From Streptomyces ipomoeae 91-03 (lineage in GTDB: Bacteria > Actinomycetota > Actinomycetes > Streptomycetales > Streptomycetaceae): 64,000 bases of DNA. This document shows, piece by piece, positions 39,606 to 49,021 of the stretch. The DNA is taken from contig NZ_AEJC01000517.1 in NCBI RefSeq assembly GCF_000317595.1, forward strand, positions 1 through 64,000, written 5' to 3'. The notes under the pieces were generated by a model. That model was not told where the DNA came from and made no database searches. It was given only the letters and a program-made list of their open reading frames with translations. A program made the position numbers and the translations under genes. Position 1 is the stretch's first letter; every line of letters begins with the position of its first letter.

Positions 39606-39630
39606 TGCAAGACCCTGCAAGCTCTTGCCA
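39606..39630 (+). promoter_or_regulatory. MalR-type operator upstream of malR
   Basis: TGCAAG, CTGCAAG and CTTGCCA occur within 25 bp: two direct copies plus an inverted copy of the CTTGCA core. Likely autoregulation of malR. Confidence 0.6.
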
Positions 39631-39716
39631 CGGCCGACCCGGAACGGCAATCATCACCCCGTCAGCCCTTGCGGACGCGGGGCACCGGGCACCGACGAGA
39701 ATCACGAGGGACCGCG

Positions 39717-40844
39717 ATGACGCAGCAGCCCGCAGCGGGCCGCACCCCCGCCCGCACCCGGCGCCGGGCCGGTGGGCAAGCGGAGACCCGGCCGGTACAG
39801 TCCGGTGCTGTGACCACACGGCTTGCCGACATCGCAGCCCAGGCGGGGGTGAGCGAGGCGACCGTCAGCCGCGTCCTGAACGGGAAGCCGGGCGTCGCCG
39901 CGACCACTCGCCAGTCCGTGCTGGCCGCCCTCGACGTGCTGGGCTACGAGCGGCCGGTACGGCTGCGACAGCGCAGCGCGGGCCTGGTGGGCCTCATCAC
40001 CCCGGAGCTGGAGAACCCGATATTCCCGGCCCTGGCCCAGGTCATCGGCCAGGCGCTGACCCGGCAGGGCTACACCCCGGTCCTCGCCACCCAGACCCCC
40101 GGTGGTTCGACGGAGGACGAGCTGACCGAGATGCTCGTCGACCGCGGGGTCGCCGGCATCATCTTCGTCTCCGGTCTGCACGCGGACACCTCGGCGGACA
40201 TGCAGCGCTATGAGCAGCTGCGGGCGCAGGGGGTGCCGTTCGTGCTGGTGGACGGCTTCTCCCCCAAGGTGCAGGCGCCGTTCATCTCACCGGACGACCG
40301 CGCGGCGATGCACCTCGCGGTGACCCATCTCGTCTCGCTCGGCCACACCCGTATCGGTCTCGCCCTCGGCCCGAAGCGGTTCGTCCCCGTGCAGCGCAAG
40401 ATCGAGGGCTTCGTGCGCACGATGCAGGACCAGCTGGGGCTGAGCACCGCGGACATCGAGTCCGAGCTCGTCCAGCACTCCCTGTACACCCTGGAGGGCG
40501 GCCAGGCGGCGGCCACGGCGCTCATCGAGCGGGACTGTACGGCGGTGGTGTGCGCGAGCGACATGATGGCGCTCGGCGCGATCCGGGCGGCCCGGCAGCG
40601 GGACCTCGAGGTGCCGCGGGACATCTCGGTCGTCGGCTTCGACGACTCCCCCCTGATCGCCTTCACCGACCCGCCCCTGACGACCGTCCGCAAGCCGGTC
40701 CCGGCGATGGGTCAGGCGGCGGTGCGTACGTTGCTGGAGGAGATCGGTGGTACACCGGCGCCGCACAGTGAGTTCGTGTTCATGCCGGAGCTGGTGGTGC
40801 GGGGGTCGACCGCTTCGGCCCCTGGGGAGCGGCCTCGTACCTGA
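39717..40844 (+). CDS. malR: LacI-family maltose regulon repressor MalR
   Basis: This LacI-type repressor has RLADIAAQAGVSEATVSRVLNGKPGVAATTR as helix-turn-helix plus hinge, then a periplasmic-binding-like core with LVGLITPELENPIFPALAQVI and ISVVGFDDSPLIAFTDPPLTTV. It represses malEFG-aglA and the secreted amylases; maltodextrins presumably release it. ATG 39717 has GAGGG 8 nt upstream and gives 375 aa. The alternative GTG at 39810 gives 344 aa, closer to the known S. lividans Reg1 and S. coelicolor MalR length, but has a weaker ribosome site. Confidence 0.93.
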   Translation: MTQQPAAGRTPARTRRRAGGQAETRPVQSGAVTTRLADIAAQAGVSEATVSRVLNGKPGVAATTRQSVLAALDVLGYERPVRLRQRSAGLVGLITPELENPIFPALAQVIGQALTRQGYTPVLATQTPGGSTEDELTEMLVDRGVAGIIFVSGLHADTSADMQRYEQLRAQGVPFVLVDGFSPKVQAPFISPDDRAAMHLAVTHLVSLGHTRIGLALGPKRFVPVQRKIEGFVRTMQDQLGLSTADIESELVQHSLYTLEGGQAAATALIERDCTAVVCASDMMALGAIRAARQRDLEVPRDISVVGFDDSPLIAFTDPPLTTVRKPVPAMGQAAVRTLLEEIGGTPAPHSEFVFMPELVVRGSTASAPGERPRT

Positions 40845-40976
40845 GGGGGACAAAACGGGAGGTGGGGTGATACGTGCGTAGGAGACGTACCCCTGAGGTA
40901 CCCCCACGAATGTGCGTGAGGAACCCGACCAGAGGATGATCGGAGGGGAACGCCTTATCTGGCAAACTCTGTGCAC

Positions 40977-41840
40977 ATGGGTGACACGACCGTGACGACG
41001 CTGGAGGAAGGCCGGGAGCAGGCCGCTCCCCGGTCCGTCACGGACGCGCCGGAGCAGGTGGTCCTGCATCGGCTGCGGGTTCCGCGTCGTCCTCGTCTCT
41101 GGTTCGAGATCCTGCTGATCGCGGTGAGCTACTGGACGTACTCACTGATCCGCAACGCGGTGCCGGAGCAGAAGGAGCAGGCGCTCGCCAACGCCGACTG
41201 GATCTGGAAGGTGGAGCACCACCTCGGGATCGCCGTGGAGGACACGGTCAATCGCACCGTGAACTCGGTGGAATGGCTGATCGTCGGCATGAACTACTAC
41301 TACGCCACCCTGCACTTCGTGATCACGCTGGGTGTCCTCGTGTGGCTCTACCGTAGTCATCCGGGCCGTTACGCGGCGACGCGTCTGGTGCTGTTCGTGA
41401 CGACGGCGGTGGCCCTGGTCGGCTACTACTTCTATCCGCTGGCCCCGCCCCGCCTGATGACCAGCGAGACCTTCATCGACACGGTCGTCGTCCACCAGAC
41501 CTGGGGGTCCATGGCCTCCGGCGACCTGAAGAACATGTCGAACCAGTACGCGGCCATGCCTTCCATGCACATAGGTTGGTCCCTCTGGTGCGGCCTGACG
41601 ATCTTCGCGCTGGCCTCGGTCCCATGGGTGCGCGTACTGGGCCTGCTGTACCCCACACTGACCCTGGTCGTCATCGTCGCCACCGCCAACCACTTCTGGC
41701 TGGACGCGGTCGGCGGCATGATCTGCCTCACCTTCGGCTACACGGTGGCCCGCCTCTGGTACGGCTCCCTGCCGTACGCCCTGCCACGCACGGTGACAGC
41801 GAGCGACTGCGGCCGGCAACTGGCCCCGACGAAGGCGTAG
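40977..41840 (+). CDS. PAP2/inositolphosphotransferase-like membrane protein
   Basis: A 287-aa polytopic membrane protein of the PAP2_3 (AUR1-like) group, with about six hydrophobic helices. Catalytic signatures are AMPSMHIGWSLW and ANHFWLDAVGG, corresponding to the conserved His and Asp/His of lipid phosphatases and phosphotransferases. It may act on phospholipid or polyprenyl phosphate head groups. An N-terminal 35-residue cytosolic tail precedes the first helix. ATG 40977; a GTG two codons earlier is possible. Confidence 0.85.
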   Translation: MGDTTVTTLEEGREQAAPRSVTDAPEQVVLHRLRVPRRPRLWFEILLIAVSYWTYSLIRNAVPEQKEQALANADWIWKVEHHLGIAVEDTVNRTVNSVEWLIVGMNYYYATLHFVITLGVLVWLYRSHPGRYAATRLVLFVTTAVALVGYYFYPLAPPRLMTSETFIDTVVVHQTWGSMASGDLKNMSNQYAAMPSMHIGWSLWCGLTIFALASVPWVRVLGLLYPTLTLVVIVATANHFWLDAVGGMICLTFGYTVARLWYGSLPYALPRTVTASDCGRQLAPTKA

Positions 41841-41989
41841 CCCGGCCGCAGTCGACCGGCGCCGAAGCCGGACTCTCCGGTTAGGCTCATGCCCGTACGA
41901 CCTTGATCGAGCGGGAACCCAACGAGAACCGTGCGGGAATCGAGCGGGGATCGAGCGGGAACCGACCTGGATTCGACGGGAGGCCGGGC

Positions 41990-44900
41990 ATGACGGCGGC
42001 GCCGGGGCGCAGGAGCAGTACCTTCTCGCGGCTGCTGCGGCACGGTTTCACCGATCCGCAGGCCGCCGAGCGACTCCTGGAGAGCGTGGAGCTGACGGCC
42101 GTACGGAACGACCCGGTCCTGTTGGACGCGCTGGGCGCGACCGCCGATCCGGACCTCGCGCTGCTGGGCCTCGTACGACTGCTGGAGGCGCAGCCGGACC
42201 GCACGGCGCGCCGCGAGGTGCTGGACACGCTGATAGCGGCCAAGCCGCTGCGGGACCGTCTGCTGGGCGTGCTCGGCGCGTCGGCGGCGCTCGGGGACCA
42301 CCTCGCGCGCCACCCGCACGACTGGCAGGCGCTGGTGATGTACGAGCCGCAGGACCTGCATCCGGGGATCGAGGAGTTCGAGCGGGGGCTCGCCGAGGCC
42401 ACCGACCCGGTGTCCCTCCGCGTGGCGTATCGCCGCTGTCTGCTGTCCATCGCCGCCCGGGACGTCTGCGGCACCACCGATGTCGCCCAGGCCGCCGCCG
42501 AGCTCGCCGACCTGGCCACCGCCACCCTCCGCGCCGCCCTCGCGATCGCCCGCGCCGCCGCGCCCGAGGACGCCGCCCAGTGCCGGCTGGCGGTGATCGC
42601 GATGGGCAAGTGCGGCGGCCATGAGCTGAACTACGTCTCCGACGTCGACGTCATCTTCGTCGGGGAGACCGCGGACGGGGCCGACGAGCAGAAGGCCGTC
42701 CGTGCCGCCACCCGCCTCGCCGCGCACATGATGCGGATCTGCTCCGAGACGACGGTCGAGGGGAGCATCTGGCCCGTCGACGCCAATCTGCGGCCGGAGG
42801 GACGCAACGGCCCGCTCGTACGGACGCTCAGCAGCCATCTCGCGTACTACCAGCGATGGGCGAAGACCTGGGAGTTCCAGGCGCTGCTGAAGGCGCGCCC
42901 GGTAGCCGGGGACCTGGAGCTGGGCGAGGCGTACATCGCCGCGCTGGAACCCCTGGTCTGGAAGGCCGCCGAGCGCGAGAACTTCGTGGCCGATGTGCAG
43001 CGGATGCGCCGCCGGGTGGTCGAGAACATCCCGGCCGCCGAGGTCGACCGGCAGCTGAAGCTGGGGCCGGGCGGGCTGCGGGACGTCGAGTTCGCGGTGC
43101 AGCTGCTGCAGCTGGTGCACGGCCGCGCGGACACCTCGCTGCGCAGCGGCACCACGCTCGACGCGCTGCGGGCGCTGGCGGCGGGCGGGTACGTGGGCCG
43201 GGCGGACGCGGCCCAGCTGGACGCCGCGTACCGCTTCCTGCGCTCCATGGAGCACCGCATCCAGCTGTACCGTCTGCGCCGTACCCACCTGGTCCCCGAG
43301 GACGAGGGCGATCTGCGCCGCATCGGCCGCTCGCTGGGCCTGCGCACGGAGCCGGTCGCCGAGCTGAACCGCGAGTGGCGGCGCCACGCGGCCGTCGTAC
43401 GACGGCTGCACGAGAAGCTCTTCTACCGCCCGCTCCTCGACGCCGTCGCCCAGCTCGCCCCCGGCGAGAGCCGGCTGAGCGCCGACGCGGCCCGCGAACG
43501 CCTGGTCGCGCTCGGCTACGCCGATCCGGCCTCCGCCCTGCGCCATCTGGAGGCGCTGGCCTCCGGTGTCTCCCGCAAGGCGGCGATCCAGCGGACGCTC
43601 CTGCCCGTGCTCCTCGGCTGGTTCGCGGACTCGGCCGACCCGGACGCCGGTCTCCTCAACTTCCGCAAGGTGTCGGACGCGCTCGGCAGGACCCCCTGGT
43701 ACCTACGGCTGTTGCGCGACGAGGGAGCCGCCGCCGAGAACCTGGCGCGTGTCCTCTCCGCCGGCCGCCTCGCCCCCGACCTGCTGATGCGCGCCCCGGA
43801 GGCGGTCGCGCTGCTCGGCGACGGTGACGGCGTCGCCGGTGGCGCCGGCGGGCTCGAACCCCGCGAGCGCGCCCAGCTGGAGCAGGAGATCCTCGCCGCC
43901 GTGGGCCGCGCCGACGACGCCCAACAGGCGGTCACGGCCGCACGCGGCGTACGCCGGCGCGAGCTGTTCCGTACGTCCGCCATGGACATCGTCGGCTCCT
44001 ACGGCACCGAGTCGTCCCCCGTGACCGCCGACCAGGGCGCGCTGGTGGACCTGGTGGGCGGCGCGGTGTCCGACCTGACGGCGGCAACGCTGGCAGGCAC
44101 CTTGCGGGCCGTGGTACGCGACGGCTGGGGCGACACCCTCCCCACCCGCTTCGCGATCATCGGCGTGGGCCGTTTCGGCGGCCACGAGCTGGGCTACGGC
44201 TCCGACGCCGACGTCCTGTTCGTCCACGAGCCCCGGGACGACGCCGACGAACAGGAGGCGGCCCGCGCGGCGAACACGGTCGTCGCCGAGATGCGCCGCC
44301 TCCTCCAGATCCCCAGCACCGATCCCCCGCTCCTCATCGACGCGGACCTGCGGCCCGAGGGCAAGTCCGGGCCGCTGGTCCGGACGCTGAAGTCGTACGA
44401 GGCGTACTACCGCCGGTGGTCGCTGGTGTGGGAGTCCCACGCCCTGCTGCGGGCCGAGCCCGTCGCCGGGGACGAGGATCTGGGCCGCCGTTTCGTCGAG
44501 CTGATCGATCCGCTGCGCTACCCGGCGGGCGGACTCGCCGACGACGCCGTACGCGAGATCCGCCGTCTGAAGGCCCGTATGGAGTCGGAACGGATGCCGC
44601 GCGGCGCCGACCCGACGCTGCACACCAAGCTCGGCCGGGGCGGCCTGTCGGACGTCGAATGGACCGTCCAGCTCCTCCAGCTCCGCCACGGCTGGACCGA
44701 GCCGGGCCTGCGCACGACCCGCACCCGCCAGGCCCTGGCCGCGGCCCGCGCCGCCGGACTGGTCGGCGCCGAGGACGCGGCCGTCCTGGACGAGGCGTGG
44801 GTCCTGGCCACCCGGGTCCGCAACGCCGTGATGCTCGTACGGGGCCGCGCGGGCGACACCTTCCCCTCCGACGCCCGCGAACTCGCCGCCGTGGGCCGCT

Positions 44901-45004
44901 ACCTGGGCTACGGCCCCGGGCATGTGGGCGACATGCTCGACGACTACCGGCGGACCACGCGGCGGGCCAGGGCGGTGGTGGAGGAGCTGTTCTACGGGAC
45001 GTGA
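41990..45004 (+). CDS. glnE: glutamine synthetase adenylyltransferase/deadenylylase
   Basis: A 1,004-aa bifunctional enzyme that attaches AMP to and removes it from Tyr397 of GlnA. Two nucleotidyltransferase domains are visible: GGHELNYVSDVDVIFV near residue 210 (deadenylylase side) and GGHELGYGSDADVLFV near residue 730 (adenylylase side), each followed by a DANLRPEGRNGPLVRTL or DADLRPEGKSGPLVRTL segment. ATG 41990 follows GGGAGG and gives about the usual Streptomyces length. An extension to 41903 would translate a gatcgagcgggaacc-type repeat and is rejected. The target glnA lies 40 kb upstream. Confidence 0.97.
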   Translation: MTAAPGRRSSTFSRLLRHGFTDPQAAERLLESVELTAVRNDPVLLDALGATADPDLALLGLVRLLEAQPDRTARREVLDTLIAAKPLRDRLLGVLGASAALGDHLARHPHDWQALVMYEPQDLHPGIEEFERGLAEATDPVSLRVAYRRCLLSIAARDVCGTTDVAQAAAELADLATATLRAALAIARAAAPEDAAQCRLAVIAMGKCGGHELNYVSDVDVIFVGETADGADEQKAVRAATRLAAHMMRICSETTVEGSIWPVDANLRPEGRNGPLVRTLSSHLAYYQRWAKTWEFQALLKARPVAGDLELGEAYIAALEPLVWKAAERENFVADVQRMRRRVVENIPAAEVDRQLKLGPGGLRDVEFAVQLLQLVHGRADTSLRSGTTLDALRALAAGGYVGRADAAQLDAAYRFLRSMEHRIQLYRLRRTHLVPEDEGDLRRIGRSLGLRTEPVAELNREWRRHAAVVRRLHEKLFYRPLLDAVAQLAPGESRLSADAARERLVALGYADPASALRHLEALASGVSRKAAIQRTLLPVLLGWFADSADPDAGLLNFRKVSDALGRTPWYLRLLRDEGAAAENLARVLSAGRLAPDLLMRAPEAVALLGDGDGVAGGAGGLEPRERAQLEQEILAAVGRADDAQQAVTAARGVRRRELFRTSAMDIVGSYGTESSPVTADQGALVDLVGGAVSDLTAATLAGTLRAVVRDGWGDTLPTRFAIIGVGRFGGHELGYGSDADVLFVHEPRDDADEQEAARAANTVVAEMRRLLQIPSTDPPLLIDADLRPEGKSGPLVRTLKSYEAYYRRWSLVWESHALLRAEPVAGDEDLGRRFVELIDPLRYPAGGLADDAVREIRRLKARMESERMPRGADPTLHTKLGRGGLSDVEWTVQLLQLRHGWTEPGLRTTRTRQALAAARAAGLVGAEDAAVLDEAWVLATRVRNAVMLVRGRAGDTFPSDARELAAVGRYLGYGPGHVGDMLDDYRRTTRRARAVVEELFYGT

Positions 45005-45017
45005 GGCCTCCGGCGCC

Positions 45018-46997
45018 TCAGCGGTGGTAGGACTCCACGTAACCCCTGCCCGGCGATCCGACCCCTGTCACGTCGTCGTAGCCGCGTACCGCGTGCAGTG
45101 AGCTGTCGCGGCCGAGGGTGCGGACCGATGTGGTGAGCCCGTCGGTCGTGTCGTAGCCGTTGACGTGGTCGACGCGGGCCACGGCGAGACCGGAGCCGGT
45201 GGGGTCGTCGGTCACGTCGTGGAACACGCTGGGCCCGTACACCGCGTACGACCCGTGCGACGAGGCCGCGTACCGGGCGTAGATCGCCGGGTTGGCGAAG
45301 CCCAGCGGGTGGCCGCCGTGTGCCTCCTGGGCCAGGGCCTGGACGCCTGCGACGACCGGGGCGGCCAGGGAGGTGCCGCCGATGCGGTACTCGTCGTAGG
45401 CCTGCCCGCCCTCGGGGAGGGTCTGGGTCTGGCCGACGAGGAAGCCGGTGTTGGGGTCGGCGATGGCGGCGATGTCCGGGACGGTGCGCATCGGCCGGGA
45501 GCCGTTGGCCGTCGCGAGCGCCGTCGGTACCAGGCCCTGTTGGTAGAAGGGCTGTGCCACGATCCTGCTGGTGCCGCCGCCCGCGCCCGATGTGAAGGCG
45601 CCGGGGAAGTCCGTCCAGCTCCTGCTGTCGGCGGACAGCGTGGCCTTCATCGTGCCCCAGCCGGTCTCCCACAGGTATGTGTCGCCCTTGCCGACCGCCA
45701 GCGACGTTCCGCCGACCGCCGTCACCCACGCGGAGTTGGTCGGTGAGTCCACCTGCTTGGTGCCGGTGTTCGCGACCTCGTCGCCGTCGTCGCCGGAGGA
45801 GAAGTAGAAGCCGATGCCCTCGACCGCGCCCAGTTGGAAGACCTGGTCGTAGGCGGCGGCAAGGTCGGGGGTCTCGGCCGACTCGATGCTCCCCCAGGAG
45901 TTGGAGACGATGTCGGCGAGGTGCCCGTCGACGATCTTCCCGAGGGAGTCGATCAGATCGTCGTCGTTGCAGGAGGAGGCCCCGACGTACACGATGTCCG
46001 CGGCGGGCGCGACGGCGTGCACGGCCTCCACGTCGAGCGTCTCCTCGCCGTACCAGCCGGCCGCGTCGCAGTCCTTGGTGTGTGTGTACGTCGTCGGCAG
46101 CACCTGTCGCAACTGGCCGTTCCGGTAGGCCGCGTCGCCGTGCTTCCGCGCGTACGTGGCCGCGTCGTTCGCGATCGTCGGCGAGGCGTACGCGTCCGTG
46201 ATCGCGATCCGCGCCCCCTTGCCCGTACGGCTCCCCGCCCCGTATGCCGCCCGCAACTGCCGCCCTGTGTACCCCTTCACGGCGTACGGGATCTTCGTGC
46301 CGTACGCCTCGGGGAGCGTGCTCGCGGTGTTCGAGCCGTAGTACGAGGAGAACGGTCCGGCGTTGCGGAACACCGTGCTCGGCGGCGGCAGTTGGTCGTC
46401 GTGGGTGGCCCGGTGGGGTGCGGTGTCCAGGCCGGTGACGGTGAGGACGGCGCCGTTCAGGTCGGCCGGGGCGGAGGCCGTCTTCGTGGGCGCGCGGTAA
46501 GTATGGCCGTCCTTGCGGTAGTTGTGCAGCTGTGTGCCGAACGCCCGCTCGGCGGCGGCCACATCACCCGTCACGGAGAGGTAGTGCCGGGTCGTTCCGG
46601 TGACCTTCAGCCCCGCTGACGTCAGCCAGGTGCTCACCGCCGCGACCTGAGTCTTCGTCGCGCCGAAGCGGGCCTGGGCCCGCGCGGGGCTCAGATACTC
46701 GCCGTACGACGCCGAAGACGGGTCGGAGACGGCCCGGGCGTACGCGGCCAGCCCGGTGGCGTCCCGGCCCGCCAGATAGACGCGGAGGGTGAGCCGGGAG
46801 CCGTCGGCGGTGGCTCCCGCGTCCGCCTCGGCGGTGGCCCACGCGGGTCTGGTTCCCCGCAGTGTGTCCCGGCCCGGGCCGGTCGCGGCCTGCGCCGCGG
46901 GTGTGCCCAGCGTCAGCGCGCCGGCGAGCAGGGGCAGAGTCGCTGCCGCGCTCGCCCCGGCGCGCAGGGCTGCGCGCCTGGTCCTCTTGGACCTCAT
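45018..46997 (-). CDS. S53 (sedolisin/kumamolisin) serine-carboxyl protease
   Basis: A secreted 659-aa proenzyme with signal peptide (about 1-38), a pro-kumamolisin activation domain (about 45-205) and an S53 catalytic domain. GEETLDVEAVH supplies the catalytic Glu and Asp, SSGDDGD an oxyanion-type Asp, and GGTSLAAPVVAG the nucleophile Ser. A C-terminal calcium site is indicated by HDVTDDPTGSG and GYDDVTGVGSP. S53 enzymes are acid-active endopeptidases that self-process. The promoter region contains a CATACG direct repeat; the gene is convergent with glnE, 13 bp apart. Confidence 0.95.
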   Translation of the reverse strand: MRSKRTRRAALRAGASAAATLPLLAGALTLGTPAAQAATGPGRDTLRGTRPAWATAEADAGATADGSRLTLRVYLAGRDATGLAAYARAVSDPSSASYGEYLSPARAQARFGATKTQVAAVSTWLTSAGLKVTGTTRHYLSVTGDVAAAERAFGTQLHNYRKDGHTYRAPTKTASAPADLNGAVLTVTGLDTAPHRATHDDQLPPPSTVFRNAGPFSSYYGSNTASTLPEAYGTKIPYAVKGYTGRQLRAAYGAGSRTGKGARIAITDAYASPTIANDAATYARKHGDAAYRNGQLRQVLPTTYTHTKDCDAAGWYGEETLDVEAVHAVAPAADIVYVGASSCNDDDLIDSLGKIVDGHLADIVSNSWGSIESAETPDLAAAYDQVFQLGAVEGIGFYFSSGDDGDEVANTGTKQVDSPTNSAWVTAVGGTSLAVGKGDTYLWETGWGTMKATLSADSRSWTDFPGAFTSGAGGGTSRIVAQPFYQQGLVPTALATANGSRPMRTVPDIAAIADPNTGFLVGQTQTLPEGGQAYDEYRIGGTSLAAPVVAGVQALAQEAHGGHPLGFANPAIYARYAASSHGSYAVYGPSVFHDVTDDPTGSGLAVARVDHVNGYDTTDGLTTSVRTLGRDSSLHAVRGYDDVTGVGSPGRGYVESYHR

Positions 46998-47127
46998 TGG
47001 AGAACCCCCTGGGATGTGGTTCGTCGCGAGTGGATCGAGTGGATGGAGTGGTTCACCCGATGGCGATCACTCTCGCGTTGAACCGTTCATGCCAGGGAAT
47101 GGTGAGGGGCAGGGCTGGGCCAAGAAG

Positions 47128-47203
47128 CCCCCAAGCAAACGTATGGGCGCCCCAAGAAACCGTATGCGCAAGGGATTTGCTGCATACGCCCCTGGGGGCG
47201 CCC
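47128..47203. repeat. CATACG direct repeats and hairpin upstream of the S53 protease gene
   Basis: On the minus strand catacggtttcttgggg and catacgtttgcttggggg lie 21 bp apart. The region also forms a nested hairpin: gggcgcccc (47145-47153) with 47195-47203, and gtatgc (47162) with gcatac (47182). Either a DUF305 gene terminator or an operator for the protease gene. Confidence 0.55.
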
Positions 47204-47225
47204 CGAGGTCACGCAGGTGACGAGC

Positions 47226-47849
47226 TCACGACCGCGGCGCCGCGCCCCGATCCTTGAGCAGGTCGGTCATCAGCGTGATCTCGGACTCCTGGGCGTCGAC
47301 CATGCCCTGCGCGAGCTTCTTCTCGACGCCGACCGTGCACTTGGCGACGCAGCCCTCCGCCATGTGGATGCCGCCCTTGTGATGGTCGGTCATCAGCTGG
47401 AGGTAGAAGATCTCGGCCTGCTTGCCGTTGAGCTTGCCGAGCTTGTCCATCTCGGCGTCGGTCGCCATGCCGGGCATCAGGGAGCCGTCCTCGCCGGAGG
47501 CCATGTCGCCCATGCCCATCCAGGCCATCGGCTTGTCCGACGACACCTTCGGCAGACCCCACAGGTCGAGCCAGCCGAGCATCATGCCGCGCTGGTTGGC
47601 CTGGGTCTGCGCGATGTCGTAGGCGAGCCGCCGGACCTCCACGTCGTCCGTGCGGTCACGGACGATGTACGACATCTCGACGGCCTGCTGGTGGTGGACC
47701 GCCATGTCCCGGGCGAACCCGGCGTCCGCGGAGTCGGCGGCCGGGGCCTTCAGACCGGAGTCGTCGCCGTCGGCGACCGCGCATGTGATCGCGCCGGCCG
47801 CGACGAGCACCGCCGCGGCCCCGGAAGCGATCCAACCGATGAGCTTCAT
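47226..47849 (-). CDS. DUF305 family exported protein
   Basis: A 207-aa protein with an N-terminal hydrophobic signal/anchor (GWIASGAAAVLVAAGAITCA) and a ferritin-like helical DUF305 domain. Both conserved motifs are present: FARDMAVHHQQAVEMS and LMTDHHKGGIHMAEG. Met/His-rich loops (MAWMGMGDMASGEDGSLMPGM) suggest metal (copper) binding, as proposed for other family members. ATG 47849 or GTG 47858. The DUF3105 gene ends at most 27 bp upstream, so the two are co-transcribed. Confidence 0.88.
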   Translation of the reverse strand: MKLIGWIASGAAAVLVAAGAITCAVADGDDSGLKAPAADSADAGFARDMAVHHQQAVEMSYIVRDRTDDVEVRRLAYDIAQTQANQRGMMLGWLDLWGLPKVSSDKPMAWMGMGDMASGEDGSLMPGMATDAEMDKLGKLNGKQAEIFYLQLMTDHHKGGIHMAEGCVAKCTVGVEKKLAQGMVDAQESEITLMTDLLKDRGAAPRS

Positions 47850-47876
47850 GCTTCCCACTGTGTCAGGCCGCCGCTG

Positions 47877-48536
47877 TCAGGAGACGCCGTTGGTGCAGGC
47901 GGCACCCGGCTCGGGGGTCTGCTCGCCCTGGACGTACTTCTCGAAGAACTTGTCGAGGTTGGGGTCGGTGGCGCTGGTCACCGTGCGCTGGTGGCCCCAG
48001 GCGCTGAGCATGATCGGGTCCTTCTGGTCCTCGACCGGGCTCATCAGGGTGTACGGGGTCTTCTTGACCTTCTCCGCGAGCGCCTTGACATCGGCGTCGG
48101 AGGCCTTGCTGTTGTACGTCACCCACACCGCGCCGTGCTCCAGGGAGTGCACGGCGTTCTCGTTCTTGATGGCCTTGTCGTAGACGTCGCCGTTGCAGTT
48201 CTGCCAGACCGGGTTGTGGTCGCCGCCGACCGGGGGCTCCATCGGGTACTTCACGCTCTTGGTGACGTGGTTCTGGGTGAGCTTGGTGCTCCAGGTCTTC
48301 ACGCCGTCCGAGCCGGTCTCCCACTTGCCCTTGGCCTTGGAGTCGCTCGCCGAGTCGCTGCTGTCGTCGGACTGCGACTGGATCAGGACCGTACCGCCCA
48401 CCACGAGGCCGGCGACTATCAGCACGCTGGCGCCGATCGTGAGGATTCGGTTCCGGCGCTCACGGGAGCGCTCGGCACGGCGCATCTCCTCGATGCGCGC
48501 CTTGCGCGCCGCGCTGCTGTTGTTCTTGGCGGCCAT
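47877..48536 (-). CDS. DUF3105 membrane-anchored protein
   Basis: A 219-aa protein. A basic cytosolic N-terminus (KARIEEMRRAERSRERRNR) and one membrane helix (about 33-52) precede an outside DUF3105 domain with YPMEPPVGGDHNPVWQNCNGDVYD, HSLEHGAVWVTY and a final Cys. The His/Cys set in HNPVWQNCNG and LEHGAVW is invariant in the family and may bind metal. Its pairing with DUF305 is common in actinomycetes. ATG 48536 follows AAGGAC. Function unknown. Confidence 0.9.
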   Translation of the reverse strand: MAAKNNSSAARKARIEEMRRAERSRERRNRILTIGASVLIVAGLVVGGTVLIQSQSDDSSDSASDSKAKGKWETGSDGVKTWSTKLTQNHVTKSVKYPMEPPVGGDHNPVWQNCNGDVYDKAIKNENAVHSLEHGAVWVTYNSKASDADVKALAEKVKKTPYTLMSPVEDQKDPIMLSAWGHQRTVTSATDPNLDKFFEKYVQGEQTPEPGAACTNGVS

Positions 48537-49021
48537 GGGTTGAGTCCTTAGTGGGGGATGGGGCGGATGGGACGGTCGGACCACTCGATCGTAATTTGAT
48601 CTGATCCTCCGCGTAAACGAGGGATCCCGCCTCCATGCTCCCTCGGGCACGGGCCGCCCGCCCCGGGTGTGACAGGGGTGTTACGTGCGGATGTCGGGGG
48701 AGGAGCGAGGGCACGGGAGCCGTGGATATCGTCGGATGTCGGGCGGCGCAGGCGTTACGAATGGCGGCGCGAGCAGGCAAGATGGGCGGCAGAGCGGTTG
48801 GCGGGACGGACTGCCGGGTGGACAGCCCGGTGGCCGGCGATGGTGTGGCGCGGCGAGCGGTACACCTGTCGTATGCCGGGCGTTCAGCCGGAGGTCGGTT
48901 CGCCGATCAGGGTGCGCAACGCGCGCGAAACGGTGTTGTGGTGTCATGCTCAGGTGCCCGACCGCCTCCCGTGATCGGGAGCAAGGCGGCCTGACCAGCA
49001 AGGAATGGGTGGAAGCGGAAG
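48537..49021. other. 485-bp region upstream of glnA2
   Basis: Contains the DUF3105 promoter, a possible 101-aa ORF, and a small CTCCCG/CGGGAG hairpin at about 48962-48988 just before glnA2. No GlnR box was recognised. Confidence 0.4.
48669..48974 (+). CDS. possible 101-aa basic hypothetical protein
   Basis: A GTG-started frame encodes an Arg/Trp-rich protein with a helical core RRYEWRREQARWAAERLAGR and two Cys near the C-terminus. Its third-position GC (roughly three quarters by eye) is lower than in the neighbours, so it may be spacer or a recently acquired gene. It ends 47 bp before glnA2. No signal or membrane segment. Confidence 0.3.
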   Translation: MTGVLRADVGGGARAREPWISSDVGRRRRYEWRREQARWAAERLAGRTAGWTARWPAMVWRGERYTCRMPGVQPEVGSPIRVRNARETVLWCHAQVPDRLP

